Shown here piece after piece: positions 32,588 through 40,719 of a stretch of DNA of 64,000 nt. The notes below the pieces were generated by a model, which was not told the origin of the DNA, searched no databases, and worked only from the letters and a program-made list of their open reading frames with translations. The stretch comes from Akkermansiaceae bacterium (GTDB lineage: Bacteria > Verrucomicrobiota > Verrucomicrobiia > Verrucomicrobiales > Akkermansiaceae): positions 1-64,000 of the forward strand of contig JAHCBC010000008.1 of NCBI GenBank assembly GCA_019634595.1. The letters are read 5' to 3'. How positions within the stretch are numbered: position 1 is the first letter of the stretch; every line of letters starts with the position of its first letter. Both the position numbers and the translations under genes were made by a program.

Positions 32588-33766
32588 ATGCGTCGATTTG
32601 GTCACAAGTTCCGCGTGCCTCCGACATCGCCGACCCGCCCTATCAATCCGCAAGTCCAGAAGCTGGTGGCGGACATCGGCAACCAATTCGCCGTTCAGGG
32701 GGAGTTCGTCCTCGGTGAAGAGATCGACAGCGGCCACATCAACTCGACCTACCGCGCCAGCTACCGGCTCCCGGACGGCGCGGTGGAGCGCTACATTTTC
32801 CAGGCGATCAACCGCAATGTCTTCAAGGATCCGTATGCGGTCATGACCAACGTCGAGCTGGTCACCCACCACATCAACGGCAAGGTCCTCCGCCGGAAGC
32901 ACGACCTGGGCGGGCAGACGCTCAACCTTTTCCCCGCCCGTGTCGGCGGGTTCTGGGTGGAGGACGCGCAGGGCGCGGTGTGGCGCTGCTACAACCACAT
33001 AGAGGACTGCGTGACCTACAACATCGTGGAGAACGAGCGGCAGGCCTACCAGGCGGCGCACGCCTTCGGCGCGTTCCAGGATCTGGTCAGCGACCTGGAC
33101 GCCTCCGTCATCATCGACACCATCCCGGACTTCCACAACACGCGGAAACGCTATGATCGTCTGGCGGAAATCATCGCCGCCGACCCCTGCGGGCGTCTCG
33201 CGAGCGTCCGGGCGGAGGTGGATTTCATCCAGGCGCGTGAAACCCTCGTGGACATCCTCCTCGATCTCGCCGCCGCCGGGCAGATCCCGCTGCGCGTCAC
33301 GCACAATGACACGAAGATCAACAACGTCATGATCGACGCCCAGACGGATGAGGCGGTCTGCGTCATCGACCTGGACACCGTCATGCCCGGTCTGGCGCTC
33401 TATGACTTCGGCGATCTCATCCGCACCGCCACCAGCCCGGCGGCGGAGGATGAGCAGGACCTTTCGAAGGTGAAGATGCAGATGCCCATGTTCGAGGCAC
33501 TGGTTCGCGGCTATCTGGATACGGCGGGCGGTTTCCTCAATGAGACGGAGGTCCGCTACCTCGCTTTTTCCGGAAAGCTCATCACGCTGGAGGTCGCCAT
33601 CCGATTCCTGACGGACTACCTGGAAGGCGACGTGTATTTCAAGACCCACCGCCCCGGCCAGAACCTGGACCGCTGCCGCAACCAGATCCAGCTCGTGCGG
33701 GAAATCGAGGCGCAGGAACCGGCCATGAACGCCTTTGTCGAACTCCAGCGCCGCCAGAGCCGATGA
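32588..33766 (+). CDS. Aminoglycoside-phosphotransferase-fold sugar kinase (NahK-like)
   Basis: A kinase of the APH/choline-kinase fold. Catalytic loop HNDTKINNVMID (about 238-249) has Asp and Asn, and the metal-binding Asp is in CVIDLDTVMPGLALYDFGDLIR. These phrases match N-acetylhexosamine 1-kinase (NahK/LnpB), which makes sugar 1-phosphates. Its stop overlaps the start of the GT4 gene by 4 bp (ATGA). A kinase making a sugar 1-phosphate followed by a glycosyltransferase fits capsule or surface-glycan synthesis; the sugar is inferred only. Confidence 0.85.
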   Translation: MRRFGHKFRVPPTSPTRPINPQVQKLVADIGNQFAVQGEFVLGEEIDSGHINSTYRASYRLPDGAVERYIFQAINRNVFKDPYAVMTNVELVTHHINGKVLRRKHDLGGQTLNLFPARVGGFWVEDAQGAVWRCYNHIEDCVTYNIVENERQAYQAAHAFGAFQDLVSDLDASVIIDTIPDFHNTRKRYDRLAEIIAADPCGRLASVRAEVDFIQARETLVDILLDLAAAGQIPLRVTHNDTKINNVMIDAQTDEAVCVIDLDTVMPGLALYDFGDLIRTATSPAAEDEQDLSKVKMQMPMFEALVRGYLDTAGGFLNETEVRYLAFSGKLITLEVAIRFLTDYLEGDVYFKTHRPGQNLDRCRNQIQLVREIEAQEPAMNAFVELQRRQSR

Positions 33767-34902
33767 AAGTCGCCTATGTGACTCCCTATGCCTCCGGGGA
33801 TGTCCACGCCTGGTCCGGCTCGGTCTTCCACGTGAGGGAGGCGCTCGCAAATGCCGGGTGTAAGATCCTGCCGGTGGACTCGCTGGCCGAGAAGGGCCGC
33901 TATCTTGGCAAAGCCCGGGAGATTCTCATCAGGAAGCTCACGGGAAAAACCTACCTGCGGGATCGCGCGCCAGCGTTGCTGGACAGCTATGCTTCCCAGG
34001 TGGCCACCCGCTGTGCGGCGTTGGAGCCGGATGTCATTTTCAGCCCCGGCACCATTCCCATCGCACATCTGAAAACCGGCAAGCCGGTCGTTTTTTGGAC
34101 GGACGCCACCTTCGCGGGCATCACGGATTACTACGCCGCATTCACGGACCTCAGTCCCCGGACGCTCCGGGAAGGCCGGGAGATGGAGCAGAGCGCGCTC
34201 ACCAACTGCTCGCTGGCCATCTACACCTCGGAGTGGGCGGCGAAGAGCGCGGTGGACCACTATGATGTCGATCCCGCCAAGGTGAAGGTGGTGCCCTTCG
34301 GCGCGAATGTATCCTCCGCCCGGGATGAGGCGGTGGTGCGCGGTCTGGTCGCTGCACGTGATCCGGCAACCTGCGAGCTGCTTTTCGTCGGTGTGGATTG
34401 GGAGCGCAAGGGCGGCCCCGTCGCGCTGCGGACGGCGGAGATCCTGAAGTCACGCGGTCTGCCGGTCCGCCTGCATGTCGTGGGGTGTGAGCCTCCCGGG
34501 CAACTGCCGGATTTCGTGGTGCGCCATGGATTCATCTCGAAGAAATTCCCGGCCGGCGCGGCTCGGCTGGCGAAGCTGTTTTCGGACGCGCATTTCCTCA
34601 TCGTACCATCGCGGGCGGAGTGCTTCGGCCTCGTCTTCGCGGAGGCGGGATCGTTCGGCCTGCCATCGCTCGCGGCCATCACCGGCGGAGTGCCATCCGT
34701 CGTCACCTCCGGAAAGAACGGAATGCTGTTCCCGCTGGAGGATGAGGGCGGGGGATACGCGGATTTCATCCAGTCGCTGATGGCGGACCCGGTGGCCTAC
34801 GAAGCGCTCGCGCTCGGATCTTTCCATGAGTTCAAGGCACGCCTGAACTGGGACGTCGCGGGTGAAACCGTCGTCTCGCTGATGCAAGGGCTGGTAGGGT
34901 AG
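33763..34902 (+). CDS. GT4-family glycosyltransferase
   Basis: A 379-residue GT-B glycosyltransferase. The N-terminal MKVAYVTPYASGDVHAWSGS binds the acceptor side; VKVVPFGANV and LFVGVDWERKGGPVALRTAE start the nucleotide-sugar domain; the GT4 E-x7-E site is SRAECFGLVFAEAGSFG, followed by PSLAAITGGVPSVV. It is translationally coupled to the NahK-like kinase upstream. The stop codon lies inside the first REP unit of the REPIN, which suggests the element landed at or formed the gene end. Confidence 0.9.
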   Translation: MKVAYVTPYASGDVHAWSGSVFHVREALANAGCKILPVDSLAEKGRYLGKAREILIRKLTGKTYLRDRAPALLDSYASQVATRCAALEPDVIFSPGTIPIAHLKTGKPVVFWTDATFAGITDYYAAFTDLSPRTLREGREMEQSALTNCSLAIYTSEWAAKSAVDHYDVDPAKVKVVPFGANVSSARDEAVVRGLVAARDPATCELLFVGVDWERKGGPVALRTAEILKSRGLPVRLHVVGCEPPGQLPDFVVRHGFISKKFPAGAARLAKLFSDAHFLIVPSRAECFGLVFAEAGSFGLPSLAAITGGVPSVVTSGKNGMLFPLEDEGGGYADFIQSLMADPVAYEALALGSFHEFKARLNWDVAGETVVSLMQGLVG

Positions 34903-35004
34903 CGAACCTCGTGAGAGGTTCGGCTGGGTGGACTCACCATGGCCGACCGGCTCCGGTTCTCCGGTGGACTTCCCCACAGCCGGAAGTCTCACGACTTCCG
35001 CTAC
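34899..35004. repeat. REPIN: two inverted REP units with GTGA tetraloops
   Basis: Unit 1 is an 8-bp stem with a GTGA loop (cgaacctc / gaggttcg, 34903-34922) preceded by gtag. Unit 2 is the same in reverse (stem 34981-34988 / 34993-35000, loop tcac) followed by ctac. The stems differ but pair perfectly, and the loop (GTGA, a GNRA loop) is conserved. This is the architecture of REP doublets moved by RAYT transposases; no RAYT gene is in the window. Confidence 0.8.
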
Positions 35005-35008
35005 GGCG

Positions 35009-36226
35009 TCACGCCTTCACCAGCGTCATCACGCACTCCAGGTGGCGCGTGTGCGGGAAAAGATCGAACGGCTGCACATCCGCCAGTTGGTAGCCGCCTT
35101 CGGAGAGCTGCTTCAGGTCACGCACCTGGGTCGCCGGGTCGCAGGAAACATAGACCACGCGTGACGGGCCGAACTTGATGAGCTGGTCCAGGAACTCCGG
35201 CGTGCAGCCCTTGCGCGGCGGGTCGATCACCACGGCGGAGTTCGCCGCCGGGAAGCTGATGACGTCGAAGATCGCCTCGGCGGAGGCGGTGAGGAACTCC
35301 GCGTTGGTGATGTTGTTGCCCTTCGCGTTCTTGCGCGCCCATTCGCAGGACGTTTCGGAAACCTCGACGCCGGCGACTTTCTCGAAGTGCTTCGCCAGCG
35401 TCAGCGCGAACAGACCGGAGCCGCAGTAGGCATCCACCAGGTACTTCGCCCCGGCGGCGACCGCCTGCTTCGCGACGTAGCCGGTGAACAGCGGCAGGAT
35501 GAACGGGTTGTTCTGGAAGAAGTCGCCCGCGAGGAACTGGAAGGTGAGGTCGCCGACTTTCTCGATGGCGGTCGCCTTCGGGTTAGTCTCCACCTTTTCG
35601 GCCGTGGCCCTCAGCAGGATGGTCGCGCCTCGCTTGTAGCGGTGGGTGTTGCCGCGGATGTCCTCGCGGATCGCGGGCAGCGCGGCGTTGATTTCCTTCA
35701 TCGCGATCGGGCACTGCGGCACGTCCACCAACTGGGAGCGGCGGCCGTTCATCAGGAAACCGATGGGGCCGATGCGGCCATCCTTCTCCTTCTCGAAATG
35801 CGGCGTGATCTTCGAGCGGTAGTTCCACACCTGCTCGGAGGAAAGGCAGTGGTTCACCGGATACTCGATGCCCGCCATGTGCTTCATCAGCTCGCCCACC
35901 TGGCGGGTCTTCCAAGCCAGTTGCTGGTCGTAGGAAAGGTGCTGGTACTGGCAGCCGCCGCAGTCGCCGAAGATCGGGCAGCCGGGTTCCACGCGCTCCG
36001 GAGATGGCTTCAGCACCTCCACCAGATCCGCATGGGAGCAGTTCTTGTCATTGCGGAAGACGCGGGCGCGCACGGTTTCGCCGGGCAGGGAAAACGGCAC
36101 GAACACCACCCAACCATCCACCCGCGCCACCCCGGATCCCAGGTTGGTGAGGGACTGGATCTCCACATCAATTTCCTGATGGTAGGCGAAAGGATGCGGG
36201 ACAAACTTTTTGGGCGGGCGCTGCAT
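35009..36226 (-). CDS. TrmA/RlmD-family rRNA (uracil-5-)-methyltransferase
   Basis: A class I methyltransferase of 405 residues, probably modifying 23S rRNA (RlmD/RumA type). It opens with a TRAM-like beta-barrel (about 18-70), then the Fe-S cluster site CPIFGDCGGCQYQHL (about 80-94), the SAM-binding motif VDAYCGSGLFALTLA, and the catalytic core DPPRKGC (about 338) with YVSCDPAT. The C-terminal FPHTRHLECVMTLV is characteristic. The RlmD versus TrmA or RlmCD split cannot be decided by eye. The REPIN lies just beyond its end. Confidence 0.92.
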   Translation of the reverse strand: MQRPPKKFVPHPFAYHQEIDVEIQSLTNLGSGVARVDGWVVFVPFSLPGETVRARVFRNDKNCSHADLVEVLKPSPERVEPGCPIFGDCGGCQYQHLSYDQQLAWKTRQVGELMKHMAGIEYPVNHCLSSEQVWNYRSKITPHFEKEKDGRIGPIGFLMNGRRSQLVDVPQCPIAMKEINAALPAIREDIRGNTHRYKRGATILLRATAEKVETNPKATAIEKVGDLTFQFLAGDFFQNNPFILPLFTGYVAKQAVAAGAKYLVDAYCGSGLFALTLAKHFEKVAGVEVSETSCEWARKNAKGNNITNAEFLTASAEAIFDVISFPAANSAVVIDPPRKGCTPEFLDQLIKFGPSRVVYVSCDPATQVRDLKQLSEGGYQLADVQPFDLFPHTRHLECVMTLVKA

Positions 36227-36334
36227 GGGACAGGGCGGGCGAGCCTGTGCGGGGATCGCGGACGGGGCAAACGAATTTTGTGGGAGCCGAAACCTGCCTT
36301 CCGCTTGGAATGGGGAAGGTGGCAGGTCATCAAC

Positions 36335-36631
36335 TCATTCGGTTGAAAGATGGGACGGGAAATCCATGGCCCCATGGAGGATGCGGATCACCTCCACGTT
36401 GGTGCCTGTGATTGCGAAAAAGATGACGTGCCTGCCGCTGCGGATGGAACGGCAACCACCGGGCAGATCCGTCCGCAGCCTGAATGCCTCGGGATGGATA
36501 CGGATCTTCTCAAGTGCCTCCCAGATTGCCTCGAGGTAGCGGGTTTCCTGTTCTTCGCCCCAGGCTTGGAAGGTATGATCGGAAATACCCTGGAGATCGG
36601 AAAGAGCGGCTGGAGAAAGGACCAGGTTCAT
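36335..36631 (-). CDS. parE: ParE-type toxin
   Basis: A 98-residue RelE/ParE-superfamily toxin. SPAALSDLQGISDHTFQAWGE is the typical N-terminal helix pair, RTDLPGGCRSIRSGRHVIFFAI the beta-sheet core and EVIRILHGAMDFPSHL the C-terminal signature. Members of the ParE branch poison DNA gyrase. The start overlaps the antitoxin stop by 4 bp. Length and residues are intact, so it is probably functional. Confidence 0.9.
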   Translation of the reverse strand: MNLVLSPAALSDLQGISDHTFQAWGEEQETRYLEAIWEALEKIRIHPEAFRLRTDLPGGCRSIRSGRHVIFFAITGTNVEVIRILHGAMDFPSHLSTE

Positions 36632-36867
36632 CTCCTGCCACGTGCCCGTGCCATGAAGTCGGCTTTGTTCGTAATGGATACTCCTTCTCCCCGCTTCAGT
36701 TGGTCGATGCCCACACCAAGCTCTTCCTTAAGCCGCTGGGTGATGGCATCGCGCTCAAGCATCATCCGCAACGATTCCCGGACGACCTCACTGGCGTTGT
36801 TGTAGAGTCCGGATTCGACCTTCAGTCGGACCTGGTGCTCCAGTTCTGGCGTGAGGGAAACATGCAT
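36628..36867 (-). CDS. parD: ParD-type antitoxin
   Basis: A 79-residue ribbon-helix-helix antitoxin. The start MHVSLTPELEHQVRLKVESG gives the DNA-binding ribbon; YNNASEVVRESLRMMLERD is the conserved helix pair, followed by a flexible toxin-binding tail ending MARARGRR. An in-frame codon 54 bases earlier would precede the ribbon with unrelated residues and was rejected. It binds ParE and normally represses its own operon. Confidence 0.9.
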   Translation of the reverse strand: MHVSLTPELEHQVRLKVESGLYNNASEVVRESLRMMLERDAITQRLKEELGVGIDQLKRGEGVSITNKADFMARARGRR

Positions 36868-36954
36868 GGAAATGACAACCTCGGATTCCTTGCAGACTAG
36901 CTCGTCTCCAAGGATTGTCAATCTTTGGAGGTCGCCGCGGCCGACCGCCGGAAT

Positions 36955-39900
36955 TTAAGGGCCAGGCGTAAGGACCACCGTCGCCTCGTTTGAAATCAGC
37001 CCCCGTGAATCGCTCACCGTGTAGCGGAATGAGTCTTCCTTCTTGCCGGTGGCACCCGGGGTGTAAGTCAGTTTTCCGGTGGCTCCGGAAATGCGGATGG
37101 TGCCGTGTGCCGGGGCTTCGGTGATGCTCACGCCATGGATGCCCAGCGGGGCGTTGAAGCCGACGTCATTGTCCAGGACGTCGATGGCGGTGGGGCCGGA
37201 CTTTCTCATCTGGATCTCATCATCCTCCGCCACCGGTTCCTGGTCGGTGGTGGAGGACCGGCGGTAGGCATTCTCAGGAATGATCTCGCGGGTGATGCCC
37301 GGGCCGGACCACGCCAGCTTCACCGTCGCTCCTGGGGTCGATTTGTAGAACTCCACCACAAGATCCGCTGGCCTGCCTACGGTGAGCTGGATGGGGCCGG
37401 AGCGTTCCGTCGCCGGTTGGTCCGCCCAGGAGTCGATGACCTTCACCCCGTTCACAATCACGCGGATGCCGTCGTCATTGGTGGCGATGAACGTGTAGGT
37501 CCCGGATGCCGGGGGGATGACCTCCCCGTGCCAGCGCACGGAGAAATTTCCGACCCCCACTTCCTCGGCGGGGTAGCCGTTGCCCCAATCGAAGTCCACG
37601 GCGGGGTCGGTCCGGCTCAGGACCAGTTCGTCGAAACGACTGCCCTTGTAGTAGTCCGCCTGCAGGCCGGGCTGGGTATTGGGCGGAAAGCGATCATCAT
37701 CCAGGCTGCGGATCCAGTCCTCCACCAGCGCCACCGCCTTCCGGTCCACCACGTTCTTGCCCAGCGGCGGCATCTGTTTGTCCCCCGTCACGCCCATGCG
37801 TGCGGCCAGCACGGAGTGCGGGAGATCCCCGGCGGTCACCACGCGGTCCTGCGCCCCGGTGAACGGCCGGTTGACCATCCCGCGCACCAGCTTCTGGGCG
37901 GACAGCGGGCGGGTGTAGGTGGCGTCGAAATTCGCGGCCACGCCACCGGGGTGGTGGCAGTGCGCGCAGTTCGCATCGAGGTAGGATTTCACCCGGTCAT
38001 CGAGCGAGGCATGCGGATCCTGCGGGTCCACCGCCCGGACCAGCGCGTGGGCATCCCGATTTCCGAAAGACTCCCCGAAGTGTCCCATGCGGTTCCAGGA
38101 TTCCAGTTGCTCCGGAGAGAACTGGTGGGACCGCAGGCCCAGCACGCTGCCCGCCTCCGGGGTGTGGCAGGTGAAGCAATCCGACCTGCTCGGGAACGTC
38201 CATGTCTGCGACCGCTTTTTGCCATCCTTGCCGGTGATCTGGAATTTGCGGTTCTCGCGTTTGGAGATCAGCTCCGCATCCGTGCCCGCCTCGTTCCAGC
38301 GGTAGGTGACACCGTAGTAGAGGCCGCCTTCGCCATGGACGAAGAATCGCGTCTCGACCGGCTTCACCTGCGCGGGATCTCGGTCATCCACCGGCAGGGC
38401 GAAGTGTTTCACCAGCACCGTGCCCACCGGGAAATCCCACTCACCCTGCTCCCGGTAGCGGACTTTTTCCGCACCGGAGGGGAGGGAGATCCAGCGTTGC
38501 TTCGCCGCGCCGTCCGTCCACAGCGGGGAGTTCACCGCGTAGGGCAGGAGGGCGGGGGAGGGGGTGAGTGCCGCGGTGTCCGTGAAGGCCCCGGTCTGGG
38601 AAAGCAGGCGCGGGGGTTCCGGCACCGGCGTCCCGGAGCGGATCAGCCGGTGGATTTTCCCCGTGTCCGTGCCGGGATCGCCCAGCTCGATGAAATACGG
38701 CTCCCCGTCCGGTCCCTCGCTGATGCCGGAAAGCCGCCGCTTGTCCCCGGGCGAGCGCGGCACGCTGGTGAGGAACTCCGCCTCCACATGCTTTGCGTCG
38801 GACTGGTCCAGGGCGTAGATCCCGCGCGACGCGTGGTCCCCGAAAATGTATCTGCCGGTCAGCGTCCCGGAGTGGGCGGGGCCGCGGTACACCATCCCGC
38901 CGATCACGCAGCCGCCCATCGACCGCGCGTAGTCGAAAACCGGCGGTACTTCCTTCCCGATGAGCTTCGCGGGCTTCTTCAGCGGGCCATCGATCGTGCC
39001 TTCCTTGTAGGGCCACTGGTGATTCCCTCCCTTGCGGGCGATGGTGATTTCCTCCCGCGAGTCCTGCCCCACATCCGCCACGAAGATTTCCCCCGTCTCC
39101 TCATCCAGGCACATGGAGTGCGGGTTGCGCGTGCCGATGCTCCAGAACTCCTCCAGCACCCCGCCTTTCCGGTCCAGCCACGGGTTGTCATTTGGGATGG
39201 AGTAGCCCTGCGTGAAGGTTTCCGGCCACCCAGCCGGGACCGGGATGGCCTTCGGCTTCCGCCTCACCGGGTGCGAACGCTGCGGATCCTGGTCCACGTC
39301 GATCCTCAGGATGCCTCCGAAAAGGCGGTCGTTGATCTTCTGGCCGGACTTGTAGAAATCCTTGCTCCCTCCCTCATCGCCGATCGCCAGGTAAAGGAAG
39401 CGGTCCTGTCCGAAAAACATCCCGCCGCCCGTGTGCCACGCGTGCCGGTCGAACTGCTGGATCAGCACGAACTCGGAAGCGGGGTCGATCACCCCCGCGC
39501 CATCCGCGATGGTGAACCGCGACAGCCTCAGATAGTTCGGCGTGGCGGGGTCGAAATCGCCCGGTTGCTCCGGCACGTATTGGTAGTAGATATAGACATG
39601 ACCACGGTTAGGGCTGTCCGGGATGTTGAAGTCCGGGTGGAACACCATCGACATCATGCCGGAGTCGCCGAAGCCCAGCGTGTTCGCGCTCAGGTCCAGC
39701 GCCAGCACCTTGTCTTCCGGCTTTGCGTCCGGGGAAAAAGGGATGTGCCAGATCTGGCCGTTGCGGCAGACCACGAATGCCTTCGTCGCATCGCGCGGAT
39801 CCGCGGCGAGCCGCACGGGGTCCACGAAGGTCAGGTGTGGGAAGGCATCCGCCAGCGCCCAGGTGCCGCTCGGTCCCGGTGCTGTTTTCGGGAAGATCCC

Positions 39901-39987
39901 GTTGAGGAACGGGCCTGTCTCCGCATGTCCGGGAAGGCAGGCGGCGAGCGCCGCGATGGTGAGGAAGCTGATGGAAAATCGACGCAT
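36955..39987 (-). CDS. Giant secreted sugar dehydrogenase-cytochrome c fusion, copy 1
   Basis: A signal peptide (FSISFLTIAALAACLPGHAE) leads into a PQQ-type glucose/sorbosone-dehydrogenase beta-propeller (about 35-450; AIGDEGGSKDF, GTRNPHSM, FVADVGQDSREEIT). It is followed by a c-type cytochrome region with two heme sites, CFTCH and CAHCH, each with conserved surroundings (FPSRSDCFTCHT; YLDANCAHCHHPGG). A PA14-like domain (LQADYYKGSRFDEL ... ATNDDGIRVIVNGV) and a C-terminal Ig/cadherin-like domain (VLDNDVG ... TYTPGATG) end the chain, about 1010 residues in all. Electrons from sugar oxidation could pass directly to the hemes. The reading frame continues upstream of the signal peptide but overlaps a PEP-CTERM gene, so this start is preferred. 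It is closely related to the copy 2 protein downstream in sequence order. Confidence 0.87.
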   Translation of the reverse strand: MRRFSISFLTIAALAACLPGHAETGPFLNGIFPKTAPGPSGTWALADAFPHLTFVDPVRLAADPRDATKAFVVCRNGQIWHIPFSPDAKPEDKVLALDLSANTLGFGDSGMMSMVFHPDFNIPDSPNRGHVYIYYQYVPEQPGDFDPATPNYLRLSRFTIADGAGVIDPASEFVLIQQFDRHAWHTGGGMFFGQDRFLYLAIGDEGGSKDFYKSGQKINDRLFGGILRIDVDQDPQRSHPVRRKPKAIPVPAGWPETFTQGYSIPNDNPWLDRKGGVLEEFWSIGTRNPHSMCLDEETGEIFVADVGQDSREEITIARKGGNHQWPYKEGTIDGPLKKPAKLIGKEVPPVFDYARSMGGCVIGGMVYRGPAHSGTLTGRYIFGDHASRGIYALDQSDAKHVEAEFLTSVPRSPGDKRRLSGISEGPDGEPYFIELGDPGTDTGKIHRLIRSGTPVPEPPRLLSQTGAFTDTAALTPSPALLPYAVNSPLWTDGAAKQRWISLPSGAEKVRYREQGEWDFPVGTVLVKHFALPVDDRDPAQVKPVETRFFVHGEGGLYYGVTYRWNEAGTDAELISKRENRKFQITGKDGKKRSQTWTFPSRSDCFTCHTPEAGSVLGLRSHQFSPEQLESWNRMGHFGESFGNRDAHALVRAVDPQDPHASLDDRVKSYLDANCAHCHHPGGVAANFDATYTRPLSAQKLVRGMVNRPFTGAQDRVVTAGDLPHSVLAARMGVTGDKQMPPLGKNVVDRKAVALVEDWIRSLDDDRFPPNTQPGLQADYYKGSRFDELVLSRTDPAVDFDWGNGYPAEEVGVGNFSVRWHGEVIPPASGTYTFIATNDDGIRVIVNGVKVIDSWADQPATERSGPIQLTVGRPADLVVEFYKSTPGATVKLAWSGPGITREIIPENAYRRSSTTDQEPVAEDDEIQMRKSGPTAIDVLDNDVGFNAPLGIHGVSITEAPAHGTIRISGATGKLTYTPGATGKKEDSFRYTVSDSRGLISNEATVVLTPGP

Positions 39988-40052
39988 GAACCCGGGCCGG
40001 ATGCGGAAAGCATTCTCCGGGCCGTCCGTCCGCGCAACCGCGGATGTCCTTT

Positions 40053-40706
40053 TCAGCGCTTTCTGCGCAGTGCCAGTCCCAGCAGTGCCAGCCCCGGCAG
40101 GACCATCACCGATGGCTCCGGAACCGCCGCGACGGAAGCGAGCTGCATGTGGTAGGCCACGCCGTTGAAGGTGCTGTTCACCGATCCGAGGATCATCTCG
40201 GAGGCTTTGGCCGCATCGGATACGGAGAAAGTCGGCGGCTGCAGGGAGTCCACGGACGGCCACTTCCATTCATCCGCCGCCAGCATGATCCACTGCGCCA
40301 TGCCGCTGTTCAGGTCCTTGGTCGTGTAGCCCCAGATGTAGGCCTGCGTATTCTCGGAAAAGGGCGCGGCGTTGCTGCCCAGTGTGGCGGTCTGGATCAC
40401 CTGGTCCTCCGCTTTGTCATAGGCCGCCGTTTGCAGCACCACCCAGTTCGCGGCCCACTCCGCCGGTGACGCCCCGCGTGGATCAAATCCCACGGCGAAG
40501 GTTCCCAGCTCGAACTGGATGTTCACCGGAGAGCCTCCGAAGGTCGTGGTGCCGTCCGCCATCAGGTTCGTGGCGTATGCATCGCTTGCCCATACGATCT
40601 GGATGCTCTTCTCGCTTGTGAGGCTTTCGTAGCTTTGGGCGGATGCAGGAATGATCGCGGCAAACAGGATCAGTCCGGCGACCGCGGAAATGGGGGGAAT
40701 TTCCAT
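40053..40706 (-). CDS. PEP-CTERM protein of the cassette-associated family, copy 1
   Basis: A signal peptide (PPISAVAGLILFAAIIPASA) and a C-terminal PEP-CTERM tail (VPEPSVMVLPGLALLGLALRRKR by type: PEP motif, helix, basic end) frame a 150-residue domain. That domain matches part of the secreted protein before copy 2 of the dehydrogenase: FELGTFAVGFDP with YDKAED and WIMLAADEWKWP, against MAIGMFREGFTPTFENRERW, YDAEEKR and WVLMTSAPWQWP there. An exosortase elsewhere should process it. It sits 65 bp before copy 1 of the dehydrogenase on the same strand. Confidence 0.82.
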   Translation of the reverse strand: MEIPPISAVAGLILFAAIIPASAQSYESLTSEKSIQIVWASDAYATNLMADGTTTFGGSPVNIQFELGTFAVGFDPRGASPAEWAANWVVLQTAAYDKAEDQVIQTATLGSNAAPFSENTQAYIWGYTTKDLNSGMAQWIMLAADEWKWPSVDSLQPPTFSVSDAAKASEMILGSVNSTFNGVAYHMQLASVAAVPEPSVMVLPGLALLGLALRRKR

Positions 40707-40719
40707 GGTTCGGGGGGTG

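Noticed and set aside
36227..36334. A possible terminator hairpin (cctgccttcc / ggaaggtggcagg) between the RlmD-like and parE genes
   Set aside because: The stem needs a 3-nt bulge and has no U-tract on either side.
37105..40155. A 1016-residue open frame on the plus strand opposite the copy 1 dehydrogenase
   Set aside because: It is Arg/His/Gly/Val-rich without protein motifs, and the opposite strand has a signal peptide, two heme motifs and PA14. High GC keeps antisense frames open.
39988..40269. N-terminal extension of the copy 1 dehydrogenase upstream of its signal peptide
   Set aside because: The added residues overlap the PEP-CTERM gene on the same strand in another frame and do not resemble a leader; the signal peptide fixes the start.
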